Assembly (NCBI GenBank): GCA_000711775.1
Contig: ARYC01017424.1
Span: 62,001 to 126,000, forward strand
Length of the DNA stretch: 64,000 bases
Reading direction: 5' to 3'
Origin: Oxytricha trifallax
Lineage: Eukaryota; Ciliophora; Spirotrichea; Sporadotrichida; Oxytrichidae
The position numbers and the translations under genes were made by a program. Below the pieces are notes generated by a model. That model searched no databases. It was not told the DNA's origin and worked only from the letters and a program-made list of their open reading frames with translations. This document shows, piece after piece, positions 49,635-60,231 of the stretch (positions within the stretch are counted from its first letter, which is position 1; the number at the start of each line of letters is the position of its first letter).

Positions 49635-49796
49635 CACTACTAAGTAAGAGGAATTTGGAGTTTTGTAAACTCTGAAATTCTATAATTAAAACTCTAGTTG
49701 TAATGATTATATAATAAGAAAAATTTATAAATTTAGAACATTATTTAGCGAATATTTAATATTTATATATGTTAAAACTGCATGATTTATTAAATA

Positions 49797-50970
49797 TCAG
49801 AGTTCATCATTGTGATCTAGCATGTCCAAATCATTTCCTTCAGCATTGCTTTTGCTTCTGTGATGTCCCATTTTAGGAGTGAGTCCTCCATTTTCCTTAA
49901 GTGATTAATATTGCTTAGCTGGCAGACGCTTGAATTTATCAAACGCAGATGGAAGTTTATAAGTTCCAGGACCTGGAGTCTCTTTTATTTCTACAAAATA
50001 TAATTTTAATATTGCAATTTAACTTACATCCTGTGACATTGCATCTGTTCCCAAACCCAAATGTTATAGCTGAAAACTTATGAGCTTCAGATAAGTTAAA
50101 GTTTAGATGATATGTATTTGGAGGAGGGTTGTCTCTAGTTGCACTATCAGCTGGCTTTACTCTACTCTTCAAGGTAAACTTTCTAGCATTAATCCCAACT
50201 AAGCCCTTTTATTCATAAGTTCCTGGTCCTGGTGCTTCAATCATTGACGTTCCATACTTATTTGAAGGCATATACACTTTTTAATAAACAGAATGAGGCA
50301 TTCCGAAACTTCTACCCTAATTCGGTTTTAGTTTTTCAAATTAACCTCTAATTTTATAAGAATTAGGAGGCGGAGAGTCTCTTCCTGAAATAATTTAGAG
50401 TCCTTATTTGAAACCAAACCCAAAGCCATGAGTTTTAGATGGGTCCAAAGTAGATGGTAAGCAAAGCATCTTGGCGTTGTTGTCGATTCGTATCTAATCA
50501 AAATTGATTGTTTAGTTTCTCATTATTATTGTTAAATGAGTATTACCTTATTAAAACGATCTCCTTTTGGGAAGGACCATTGGGAATGACTGTTTCTCAA
50601 TGTATTTGCAGATATTGTTTGTGAAAATCCTCCTTGATATAAACTAAGTGCAGCAGCACCACTCTATTTAGGTCAATTTAAATAAAAAATTTATGCTTAC
50701 CTGCCTGGATAATCTCATAAGAGATTATTGAGAGTTACGATTGCTAAAGAACTAATTTTCATTGCTAGGACTAATTGGTTTACTATGAAATGGATCTTTC
50801 TTCAAATCAAAGTGACTCTGTGATTTAGCCAGTTTTTGTTAGTTAAACTCGTAATCGGTATTCAATTGCTTCTAATGATTAGAAGTGCTGTTTTGTGATA
50901 AGCCTCGTTCGTTATCTGAATTTTTACGAACTCCAGGTAATTGGAGATTTATCTATCTCTCTTCAGACAT
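49797..50970 (-). CDS. SHIPPO / sperm-tail PG-rich repeat protein (ODF3/STPG-like)
   Basis: Minus strand, ATG at 50970. After a Ser/Asn/Gln-rich N-terminus come the repeats: GRDSPPPNSYKIRGQFEKL, EAPGPGTYEQKGLVGINARK, RDNPPPNTYHLNFNLSEAHK and KETPGPGTYKLPSAFDKFKR. PGPGxY repeats occur in microtubule-binding axonemal and sperm-tail proteins. Three introns fit: about 50664-50700, 50496-50546 and 49993-50030. The C-terminus is hydrophilic (LDMLDHNDEL). A ciliary role is inferred from the family. Confidence 0.88.
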
Positions 50971-51059
50971 TTTAATTTAATATTCTTTCTTTATTTTATT
51001 TAAAGTAAAACTAAATATAATAAAAAATCTGACAATTTATATAAAAATATTAATTTGAA

Positions 51060-53039
51060 ATGGAAAAAAGACTTAAAAAGTAGTTTATCGATAAAAACTC
51101 AGAGGACTCAGACGAAATAGCCAAAGAGCTAGGAAAGTTAAAGAAATCAATGAATAAACATAAAGAAAGACAATAGTAAAAGTAAATGCCTTCATAGTAG
51201 TTTATCAATAAAGTACATCCCTAAATAAACAATTAGTAGATAAAGCTTATAAAATAAACAAACTAGCCTGAAATTGTAGATTAACAAGATGTTATCTATA
51301 AGCTATCCTTTAACTAATAACCCTCTAATCAAGCAATAAATCCATCAAGTAATATTAACAGCTCAGTAAATTTACAAGCCATTGTTTTATCGAAATAGTC
51401 TAATGGATAAAACAGTTCTCAAAATTATCATAAACCTAAGTATTTTGAATAGTAATTATTAGCTAATACCTTCTTAGATGAAGACTCTACTAATAAGTTT
51501 GAAAGCAAAACTGCGATTATTGTAAGTGATGATTAAGGCGAAGATTCAGAAGATGACTTAAGTTCAGATCATTTCCTCACTGTTTCAGAAGGCAGTTCTT
51601 CGTCTTTTCAAGAAGATTCAGGTAAGCTTAATTCTAAACTAAAAATATCTGGTATTAATCTATGAAAGAGGTGTAGAGCCAGACTCAGAAGAGACGTGGA
51701 TTGAATGGTTTTGCAGCAGGAAAGGCAATGAATTTATTTGCAAGGTTGACTAACAATTTATTATGGACAAATTCAACTTGCATGACTTGAAGAACTAAGT
51801 ACAGCACTATGATGATGATTTATTAATGATTCTTGATATGGAAAATAATGAAGACTCATTTGATGAGTTAAAAAAGAAAGATCAAGATCTTAAATTTAAA
51901 GTTAAAGAGGAAGCACCAAAATTATATACACTAATCCATCAGAGATACATAGAAACACCTATAGGATTAGATATTATGGTAAAATTCTACATAAAATTTA
52001 TTCTTTTAGAAATCTAAAATGCTAAAGGGTGACTTTGGTTACTGCCCTAGAGTATTATGCGAGAAACAGCCAGTCATTCCTTGGGGAGAATCAAATTAAG
52101 TTGACAAATCTTAAACAAGGTCATTTTGTCCGAGATGTAAAGGTCTTTTTCAACCTGATTATTTAAAACATTAAAAACTTGATGGAGCCTTTTTTGGACC
52201 TAACTTCGCTGGCATACTCTCAATTACTTACCCAAAAATCATAATCAATAATAAATAACCAAAGAAATTTAAACCTTAAATATTTGGATTTAAAATTCAT
52301 GAGATATTATTAAATTAGAAAGTTAATTGCTAGGTGGTACCAACCACTTAGGACTTTCTAATAGAGCTTTCTACTACACTAAGGCCTATCGAGGGCAGGT
52401 AGGGGGTTGCTGGGCGCAACGCATGAGGGGCCAGTCGGCGGGGTTCAATCTGTCAGCATTCACTCTTCGAGTGAGCTGGATCCTAAGATTTCCCTGCATT
52501 AGATGAGTTACCTGGCTTGAGTTCAGTTTCCTAGGTAATAGGGAGCAGGATGAAGGTACGCTCTGCCTTCAAAAGTGAGAAGACGAAAACCATTGAAGCC
52601 AACGATAAGGATTTTTCTCCCACACCGGGTTAGGGTACTGAAGCTACCACAGCGAAAGGACAGGGATTACGTTTCCCAGCAGCGGTGGGACCGGTAAGCG
52701 TTTTTCTCCAACTTCTGTTTCCTGGTTGAATCTTGCAAGCTCTGTCCGGGTTGTAACCAGACATCTTGATTTCGGGAGGAAACTAGGTGATAGCGAGATT
52801 GGTTTTTTCGGAGTTTTCTACTTCAGGACTGCCACGTCACGGAATTTGCCACGTCAACTCACTCAGATACGTCTACGTCACGACTAAGATTGATGGTTTG
52901 ATTTTAGTATTAAACAGTGATATGTTAAAATTTATTTGATTTTAAATCATTCATCATCATCATCAAAATTCATGAGACTAGTCCAATAAAGCCAAGACTA
53001 CTACCAGTTAATAGACTTAGAGGAAAATCAAATATTTGA
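51060..53039 (+). CDS. CSNK2B: Casein kinase 2 regulatory (beta) subunit with long N-terminal extension
   Basis: The conserved core begins DSEETWIEWFCSRKGNEFIC at about residue 205 and continues DKFNLHDLKNQVQHYDDDLL, LIHQRYIETPIGLDIM, GDFGYCPRVLCEKQPVIPWG and SFCPRCKGLFQPDYL (the zinc-ribbon cysteines CxnC...CPRC are all there), then DGAFFGPNFAG and FGFKIHE. The first about 200 residues are Q/S/N-rich and absent from ordinary CK2beta (about 215 residues in total). Introns are 51622-51670 and 51979-52009. The last 20 or so codons lie beyond a 673-bp IES; after joining, the end reads FGFKIHETSPIKPRLLPVNR. TGA is at 53037-53039. Confidence 0.93.
52292..52964 (+). other. 673-bp IES in CK2beta, pointer AAAATTCATGAGA (13 bp)
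   Basis: The 13-bp pointer is at 52292-52304 and 52965-52977. Its removal restores KIHETSPIKPRLLP. Without removal the frame runs through non-homologous sequence to a TGA near 52426. Unusually for this AT-rich DNA, most of the inside (about 52330-52910) is GC-rich. Confidence 0.9.
52330..52910. mobile_element. GC-rich island inside the CK2beta IES, SINE-like or ncRNA candidate
   Basis: About 580 bp of roughly balanced GC in a genome otherwise near 25-30% GC. Possible pol III boxes: TGGGCGCAACGCATGAGG (52411-52428, A-box-like) and GGTTCAATC (52442-52450, B-box core) about 30 bp apart. Short CCACGTCA / ACGTCACG repeats lie near the right end (52830-52880), and a CATCATCATCATC tail sits just before the right pointer. 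No long ORF with ciliate code is evident. It could be a tRNA-derived SINE, another short element, or a structural RNA gene. Confidence 0.5.
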
Positions 53040-53151
53040 GTGATTTTTAAAAATATTATGTAGAGTATTTAATTTAATTTTTTAAGTTAATTTAAATAAA
53101 GAGACAAAACATCTCAAAGAAATTTTGCATGAGCATTGAAATGCTGTATTT

Positions 53152-53933
53152 TCAAGCAGTTGTAGGCTTCTTTCTCATTTCATATAAGAAGTATTGAACA
53201 AGCTCATCTTCTCTTACTTTAGCCTGTTCCTTGTCCAAGAATACTGGTGTATTGAAGGGAATATCAAGACCTATATTTAGATTAGAATATGCTTAAGACT
53301 TACCGTATTTTTGTGATTTCATCAAATGAAGAGTCAAGAAGTTAACGATTTTAGTTGAGTCGTCCCAGGTCCAAAGTCTCAAACTTCTTGGCTTCTCAAT
53401 TGCAATATAGTTCATGTAATCACCCAATAATGGCTGAATAAATATTATAAAATTTATAGGAATTTAATAGAGTTAATTTCCCTTTAATTTAAGTCTTACA
53501 TATCAGAGTTTTGGGCGTTAAGTTAAATTCCTAAAACTAACTATTTGTATATTTATTAAAATTGTGAAATTACTTCAAAGTATTGGAATGACATGCCACC
53601 CATTGTTCTCCAGAGTCTTCTCATTTCAATTTTAGTTTGGTAGTTCATTTGTCTAAGAAGTTGTTACCCATACTTCAACTTCATCTTGAATTCTCTTTAC
53701 TCTTGTCCAAAAAGATCTGGTCTTTGCTATAGGCATATAATCAGAAATCTTCTTTCATTATATAAGGAATGCTCTTAAATCTACTTACATCCTTGAACAT
53801 AGAAGCTCTGAAAGCTCTATCAACGAAAACTGGAGCGTCTTCAAGGAAAACAAATCTCTTCTTTCTTTCATCATAGACAAGTTTATCATCGCCTAAGTTG
53901 AAGAACTTATATCTCTCTGTCATCTTTAAATAA
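53152..53933 (-). CDS. Hypothetical protein, possibly mitochondrial
   Basis: Minus strand, ATG at 53933 (MTERYKFFNLGDDKLVYDER), with an in-frame upstream ATG at 53989 as an alternative. Further coding pieces read QMNYQTKIEMRRLWRTMGGM-SFQYFE, LLGDYMNYIAIEKPRSLRLW and LDIPFNTPVFLDKEQAKVRE, ending MRKKPTTA at TGA 53152-53154. A 34-nt intron near 53270-53303 is clear. A frame change at about 53.75 kb (TATA pointer possible) and an AT-rich break at 53.44-53.57 kb suggest IESs. I do not recognise the family. Size about 210 residues. Confidence 0.55.
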
Positions 53934-54033
53934 TTATTTATAATTATTTGTTTGCTATTATAAATCAATGATATGAAGGTATGCAGCACATATAAATGCT
54001 TTAATTTTTGATTGATTAATAATTAATTTTTAA

Positions 54034-55063
54034 ATGATAAGTTATTTGTATTAAGCTCAAAATATTACCAAGATTGTTGCTCAAGACTCAATCTATGACT
54101 AGAAATCTATCTCTATTTAACTCATGAAACTGAGCAATTTCCTTGTGAAATGGCAATCGTTGACTAAGCTTCAGAAGTCTGAGATCATTGACACATCATC
54201 TCCGATTAGTGGAAAAGCCGGCAGTATTTATTTAGAGTAGAGAAATTTCATGGATCCTATGCTAAGTGTAATTCTCACTGATTTTTCTGATGGAAAGCCT
54301 TTGGGGTTTGTGAGTTTAAATCATGACTTCCCTCAAACATCTACTAGACAGAGACTTCTAGTTAAATCTCTTAGATCTATTCTTGTGTTGCTGAAGAGAA
54401 TTTTTTTCGAAGAAGAAGTATTTCTGGTATAAAGTCTTGAAGAGATTAACTAACTTGTAGAATGCACTCTTGACACTAACTATGAAATACTTTTCAACGA
54501 TGAAGATATACATTTGAACATCATAGATTCCTGTGAAAAAAGTCACCCTATTGAACTCAAGGTCCAGACCTTCTTGGGGAATGTTAGAATATTTACTGCA
54601 CTAGTATCCTATGTATTCTATAACCAAATCAGGATTCTGGTCAGGTAAAGAGTTAATTATTGCTTTATAAAAATAATTTGAAATCAATATGAATTAACTA
54701 ACTATTAATAAAATAAATCATTGCTTTAAATTATACTCAAGAGAGATATTTAACTTTGAAAGTTATTGTTCAATTGGTTTGAGTGATGATAGACTTTTGA
54801 GAAACATGTTATTCATGAAAAACGGAAAGAAAGTGATTGGTGAGTTTTTTAAATTTCAAAGCAAAATTAAAACTACTGATTCATCATTGCTTGGATTTGA
54901 GAAATTAACTTATGATCAACTTAACCAGTTTGTGAATAATCTAGCTCTACATGTGAACGAGTTGTGGAAGATACAATAACTCCTTGACATTGAGTCTTTG
55001 CTTTGTAAGATTCTTGTTTTATTTGATTATCTATATAGTGGTTTACTTTTCAACAATGAGTGA
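54034..55063 (+). CDS. Hypothetical soluble protein
   Basis: The + frame starts MISYLYQAQNITKIVAQDSI and reads MDPMLSVILTDFSDGKPLGF and STRQRLLVKSLRSILVLLKR. After a 61-bp IES it continues NFESYCSIGLSDDRLLRNML to TGA at 55061-55063. It looks like a globular alpha/beta protein but I recognise no motif. Its 3' end overlaps the start of the next frame by 9 bp (ATG at 55055), so the two could be neighbours on one somatic chromosome, or pieces of one gene with an unrecognised intron. Confidence 0.55.
54659..54719 (+). other. 61-bp IES, pointer ATTGCTTTA
   Basis: ATTGCTTTA is found at 54659-54667 and 54720-54728. Joining through it gives RQRVNYCFKLYSREIFNFES in one open frame; without removal a TGA intervenes. 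AT-rich filler, no GT..AG. Confidence 0.8.
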
Positions 55064-55961
55064 GAAACAGCCTCCTAAGGACGCTTTGAGCAAAGTATCA
55101 AAGAACTTCTTTAAGGAATTCAAAATGAACTACAGAAAGTATGACAATGTATATGAAATGTTTAAAACTATCTACAAGTTCTTTGAGCTTCCCCAAAATC
55201 AGACTATCAGAACCTTCATTGAATTTACTTTGATCAACTTGAGCGAGTAATTGTCCGAGGAGTAGTTTAACTTGGCTTTGATTATCTTCAGAGAGAAGAA
55301 CTTTGTGAGTTAGGAGAATCAAAATCTAAAATTTTTATTTTTAATTACCAATTATTTTTCTAATGGGTAAATATAATTTGAATAACTAGTATTAAATATC
55401 AATTATTTTATTTAATTTCATACTATGATTTTATTAGAACATCATTTATGTTGTTGAAATAACTTAATTTATTCTTATTAAATATAATAAATGTTTTTAT
55501 TAAAAATAAATGCGCTAGAATTTCAAATGGAGTTGCTGATAAATATATTTTTAAATAAAATAATCAAGTTTTCATTATATTTTTAAGATAAACTTATGTT
55601 ATGAAAAATCTTTGAAATATGATAGTTTCTTTCAAACATAAAAACAAAATTTAATTAAATTCCCTAATTATTAATTTTTATATTTAAGAGTCTTGATATC
55701 AAGGTTATTAATCTTGATAAATTCGTTTTTGAGATCTAGAAATGCAATGATTTGATAAAATTCTTGTTCTTCTTGGATACTGACAACTACAGATGCATCA
55801 GAACAGTCAGAGAAATTCAGCATAAGTGCAAGAAATTCACAGAGTTTGCTTAAAGAAGGATTGAAAAGATTATTGAGAAGTTGAAAGTCACTCAGAATAT
55901 TCAGATAAGTATTGTTTATCCTGCAGAGAAGTCTCTTAAATAATCTTAATTTAGAAAATGA
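55055..55961 (+). CDS. Hypothetical helical protein
   Basis: The frame starts MSEKQPPKDALSKVSKNFFK and is rich in Lys, Phe and Leu (VYEMFKTIYKFFELPQNQTI). It is cut by a 381-bp IES and continues SLDIKVINLDKFVFEIQKCN and RRIEKIIEKLKVTQNIQISI to TGA at 55959-55961. About 175 residues. I recognise no domain; the helical, charged nature could suit a small cytoskeletal or complex subunit. Confidence 0.6.
55307..55687 (+). other. 381-bp AT-rich IES, pointer GAGT
   Basis: GAGT at 55307-55310 and 55688-55691; the join gives FREKNFVSLDIKVINLDKF in frame. The inside is AT-rich with no coding potential. Confidence 0.8.
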
Positions 55962-56093
55962 TAAGCTTTTGTTTCATTAATTTATAATATGATTATTAGT
56001 ACTTCAAGTTTTATAAATGAATTTAAGTATATATGGCTAAAGCCAACATTTAAAGATTTGTGATAAGATAAATTAAAATTACTGAAATTGACG

Positions 56094-57303
56094 TCAGAGT
56101 TTTGGCTATGATGTAATTTCTGAAGCAAATTTGAAGAATGGCTAATGAACTTCATTGACAACTGGGTTCTCAACAACGATTTTATTAAACCAAGCTTGTA
56201 CTTTTGGCCATTAAGAGAGATCAAGAGCAATAAATCTAGTTTAACTAAGTTCACAAGCAGCTGAAATGTCAGCAATTGTCATTTAATGGCCAGTTAAAAA
56301 AATATTTTCAGTGAGCCATCTTTCCATTAAGTTCAAAGATCTAGTAAGATATGAGTATTGGAACTTAAGTTGCTCCTCAGGAATCTTTTTATTCATAAGC
56401 TTTGGCATGAATAGCTTCATAAAAGCATAGATGGAAGAACCTTATCTAAGGAAAGTATGATGCCAATCAAGGTACTAGTCAACTTTAGCTCTTTGTCTTG
56501 GGTCTTTAGGATACCAATGTTCGGGTAAATTTCTAGTTGCAACTAAATATCTAAGAATAGCATGGCTTTCCCCAAGACTCCATTCTTCGTTAGTTTTTAG
56601 ATCAATCTCTTTGATTGCTGGGACTTGAGCAATTGGGTTAACTTGCTTGAAATCTTTTGATTAAGTTTACATCATAGATACAAGCACATCCTTGGTTTCA
56701 AAAGGAATATTGTTCAATTTACAGAATGCAACAATTGATCTACAAGGAGCACTCATAGGATCGTTGTATAAAATAAGTTTCGGGGGGGTAAAGTTTCCTG
56801 CACCGGTTTATGATAAAAATAAAATTTTAGGAAAGTTTCCTGCACTTTTTAAAAAAAATATATTTTTTCTATAAAAAATATTTTTATTAAAACTACAATG
56901 CAACTTCCGAACGAATTTTATTGAATTAATTATACTTAATTTATTAATCAATAAGTCAATATCTCTTTTTAGATTCCAATTTTTGACATATTTCATCTGA
57001 TATTTTTTGGTTTTTGTATCTAAGCCATTATACTGTCCTATCATTTTTAAAGTAATTCCAAGTATTGTATCCAATTGTTATCGAAATTTCAATTTTATGT
57101 TCTTTCAATACCTATAAAAAGTTAGACTATATTTTTGAACTACTTATATTATGTATAAAAATCCTATTAATATTAGTGAGTCATAAAAATTTTAATTTTA
57201 TGATTTATATTAATTTTTACATAAAATAAAAAAAAGTGCAGGAAACTTCTTCGAGTGCAGGAAACTTTCCCCCCCCTAAGTTTCTTTTGATTTTAGGTTT
57301 CCA
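56094..57303 (-). CDS. Theta-like glutathione S-transferase, interrupted by a MITE
   Basis: Minus strand, ATG at 57303 (METQNQKK), then across the element LILYNDPMSAPCRSIVAFCK. It has FKQVNPIAQVPAIKEIDLKT (the conserved cis-Pro VPA), GESHAILRYLVATRNLPEHW, WHHTFLRQGSSIYAFMKLF, and NIFLTGHQMTIADISAACEL (the N-capping box TIADIS). Ser/Cys near the N-terminus (SAPCRS) fits the theta class. It conjugates glutathione to electrophiles in the cytosol. The element at 56782-57276 sits after codon 8, and removing it with one 8-bp copy restores the frame. TGA is at 56094-56096. Confidence 0.93.
56782..57276 (-). mobile_element. G-tract MITE in the GST N-terminus, 495 bp, target duplication TAAGTTTC
   Basis: TAAGTTTC is at 56774-56781 and 57277-57284 (GAAACTTA on the coding strand). 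Ends: GGGGGGGTAAAGTTTCCTGC and complement GCAGGAAACTTTCCCCCCCC, each followed by a second GGAAAGTTTCCTGCA-like word and a TTTATGATAAAA stretch. It is about the same length and structure as the 47154 copy. The inside is AT-rich; no transposase. Precise loss with one 8-bp copy gives MET-QNQKKLILYNDPM. Confidence 0.93.
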
Positions 57304-57827
57304 TAGTCGAAAATATTAATATTATCTATGAACCAGAATTGATTTTATATAAATATTATTAATAAGTCTGAGAATATAAATATTAATTGAATTAATTTAA
57401 TAGTTAATTTTATGGAATTACAATTCATTTTGATGATTTATAAAATGCTTAAACGAAATTAAATATAATTATAAATGAAAAGAGTGAAATATAATTTATA
57501 AATTTTTCTTGAAAATTTGAATCTTAAAAGATTAAATATTTCAACAATTTATATATTTAATATGCTATAACGTCCTTATTAAATTGTTAGCCATATATTA
57601 GTTAATTCAATGGCAAAATCATTTCTATTTTATAATTAGTATTTATAATTAGGTTTTTCCTTATCTATCCTTATATGAATATCATATTTAAGATATAAAA
57701 TATTCTAATCATAATTATTAATTTGAATTAAATAGAGAGGTAAGTCGATTGCGATTTCATTGAGAAGCTTCTTTCCAAAGATTTCAAATTAAATAAGAAA
57801 TCCTATTAACTAGTTTATTAAATAGAA
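57304..57827. other. AT-rich spacer between divergent genes
   Basis: About 520 bp between the 5' ends of GST (-) and the PP2A scaffold gene (+). I see no repeat or coding-like frame. Promoters and any chromosome-end signals should be here. Confidence 0.4.
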
Positions 57828-60114
57828 ATGGAAGATATCAACGCCCTCGACTTGCTCAAGGAAGAATTAGAAACTGAAGAAATTCACCTAAAGGTTAACG
57901 CAATTCACAGAATGAAAACAGTCATTCTCTGCATTGGAGTAGACGACACCATTAAGAAACTCATCCCATTCCTTGAAGGTAAAATTAAACACTTAACCTA
58001 TTAATCTTTAAAAGGCTTGATTGAGAAGGAAGATGATGAGTCACTTTTTGCTATTGCTGAGGAGCTCGGAAAAGTCTGGTAATATATACCAAACATTACT
58101 AATAATTTATAGGGAACTTTTGCCAGATAAAACTTCATTCTTGCCATTGTTAGAAAACCTCGCAAAGGTTGACGAAACAGTCGTTAGAGAATAAGCAACT
58201 AAATCTTTGACCACTATTTCAAAAGCCCTCTCAGATGCTGAAATCTAGAATGTGTTCGCACCTATGGTTATCAGATTGGCTCAAGGAGAATGGTTCACTG
58301 GTAGAGTTTCATCATGCGCACTTTTCTTCCCAGCTTATCAAAGATCTAACACTCAAAAAGATAAACTTAGAAAGAAGTTTATTGAACTTTGCAATGAAGA
58401 TACACCAATGATCAGAAGAGCTTGTGCTTCAAAACTCGGCATCTTTGCTACTCAATTAGAGAAACAACATCTTATCAATGAAATTCTCCCAGTATTCAGA
58501 CAATTGTCTCAAGATGAGTAAGATGCTATCAGAGTTCTTTGTCTCGAAAGTTTCATCCCTATGGCTAAGTACATGACTAAGGAGGAAAATCAAATCCATA
58601 CTCTTGGAACACTTGTTGCTGCCGGTGAAGATAAATCATGGAAAGTCAGATTAGCTTTTGCAAAGAACTTTGCTGAGCTTACTGATGCTTTTGGAAAAGA
58701 AATCACAGATAGCAACTTGATTCAAACTTTCACTCAACTCTTGAATGACGGTGAACCAGAAGTAAAGAATGCTGCCATTCAAAGCATGACCCTTTGTCTG
58801 AAAAATCTAAGCACTGAAAAGATCTGCAACACTCTTCTCCCCACTCTACAAAATTAATATAATTTATATATTAAAATGCTTATGCAGATGCTTAAACTTC
58901 ATTCAAGGGTGGAGTAGCAAACTCGCTCAGTGAGATGGCACATATCGTCGGAAAAGATTACACTGCTTAAAAAGTCTTACCAATTCTGATGGAGCTAATC
59001 AAGGATGAAAATGCTGATGTTAGGCTGAATGTCACTTAAGGTCTTATCAAAGTTGCTCAAATTGTTGGGCCAGAAATCCTCAGTTAACCATTCTTGACAA
59101 CCTTGAGTAACATGACCAAGGATGCTCAATTCAAACTCCAATAAAATAAGATACTTAAACTTAATAATTTATTGTAAGTGCAATTAAAAATAAGAAATTT
59201 ACTCTTTACTCTATTATTAGAATTTACATAAAAAAATAATAAATACTTTCAATGAATTATTTTATGTAAAAATAATCAATTAAATACTAGTTTAAAATAA
59301 TTAAATAAATTCATTATTTTATTAAAATAAATATAATAATTAAATAGTATAGTTAATTGTAATAAAAAAAAACAACAATTTATTTTGTAAATAAATAGAG
59401 TTTTTTAATTTAATTAATTTTTTATTACCTTTTAAATGACATTTTTCATAATCTAATATAAATAAAATCTATGATTCAATAATTTTGTCTAATTATGCTA
59501 ATTTAAATAATATTATAAACTAAAAATATTCATCATTTATTATAGATAAAACATGAAAGATAAGCGGTTTAAATGGAGAGTAAGAATGGCAGTGTTTGAG
59601 TTAATTGGAGATCTCAGCAAGTTATTTGGTAAAGAAGTTTTCACTAAGCACTTAGAGAGCATCTTCTTGACATACTTGAGCAACACAGCTGCTTCAGTGA
59701 GAGAGATGGGTATCAAGAAGGTAAAGGAACTAGCTGAAAAATTCAAGGCTGATTGGATTAATTCGAGCTTCATTCCTAGAGTCATTGAAATGTTTAATGT
59801 AGACAAGTAAGGATACAACTACAGAATGTGCTGTCTACATTCTTTACAAGCTGTAATGCCATACCTTAATAAAGACCAAGTCACTTCTCAAGTTATTCCA
59901 AATCACAAATATTTATATTCCAATCTTTGTTAAGGCCATGAAAGATCCCATTCCCAATGTTAGATTCACAGTAGCTAAAATCATTCATAAGGCAAAGAGC
60001 AGCATTGATCCAGCAGTCATGCAATCTTAAGTTGCAGCAGGACTAAGAGAACTTGGAAACGACTCAGATAGAGATGTTCAATATTACGCCACTGTTGCAC
60101 TTAACGACATTTGA
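57828..60114 (+). CDS. PPP2R1A: Protein phosphatase 2A scaffold (A/PR65) subunit, HEAT repeats
   Basis: MEDINALDLLKEELETEEIH begins a HEAT-repeat array: VDETVVREQATKSLTTISK, DTPMIRRACASKLGIFATQL, SWKVRLAFAKNFAELTDAFG, EPEVKNAAIQSMTLCLKNLS, NADVRLNVTQGLIKVAQIVG, KWRVRMAVFELIGDLSKLFG, AASVREMGIKKVKELAEKFK and PNVRFTVAKIIHKAK. Length (about 590 residues after joining) fits PR65. It holds the catalytic C and regulatory B subunits. Introns: 57979-58014, 58079-58112. Three IESs: 58850-58872, 59121-59558, 59895-59916. TGA is at 60112-60114. Confidence 0.95.
58850..58872 (+). other. 23-bp IES, pointer AAAAT
   Basis: AAAAT at 58850-58854 and 58873-58877; the join LLPTLQNAYADAQTSFKGGV restores the HEAT array frame. 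Too short for a spliceosomal intron and without GT..AG. Confidence 0.88.
59121..59558 (+). other. 438-bp AT-rich IES, pointer GAT
   Basis: GAT at 59121-59123 and 59559-59561; the join NMTKDKRFKWRVRMAVFELI restores the PR65 frame. The inside is extremely AT-rich with no recognisable element. Confidence 0.85.
59895..59916 (+). other. 22-bp IES, pointer ATTCCAA
   Basis: ATTCCAA at 59895-59901 and 59917-59923; the join QVIPIFVKAMKDPIPNVRFT restores the last HEAT repeats. Confidence 0.9.
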
Positions 60115-60231
60115 TTATATATTGTTGGACTAAAAATTAAAACTATATAAAAATTATTTTAGAATTATTATTAAGCAATATAAAGTTAATTTTAGTAAAT
60201 ATATTAGAATTATTAACATACATGTATTTCT

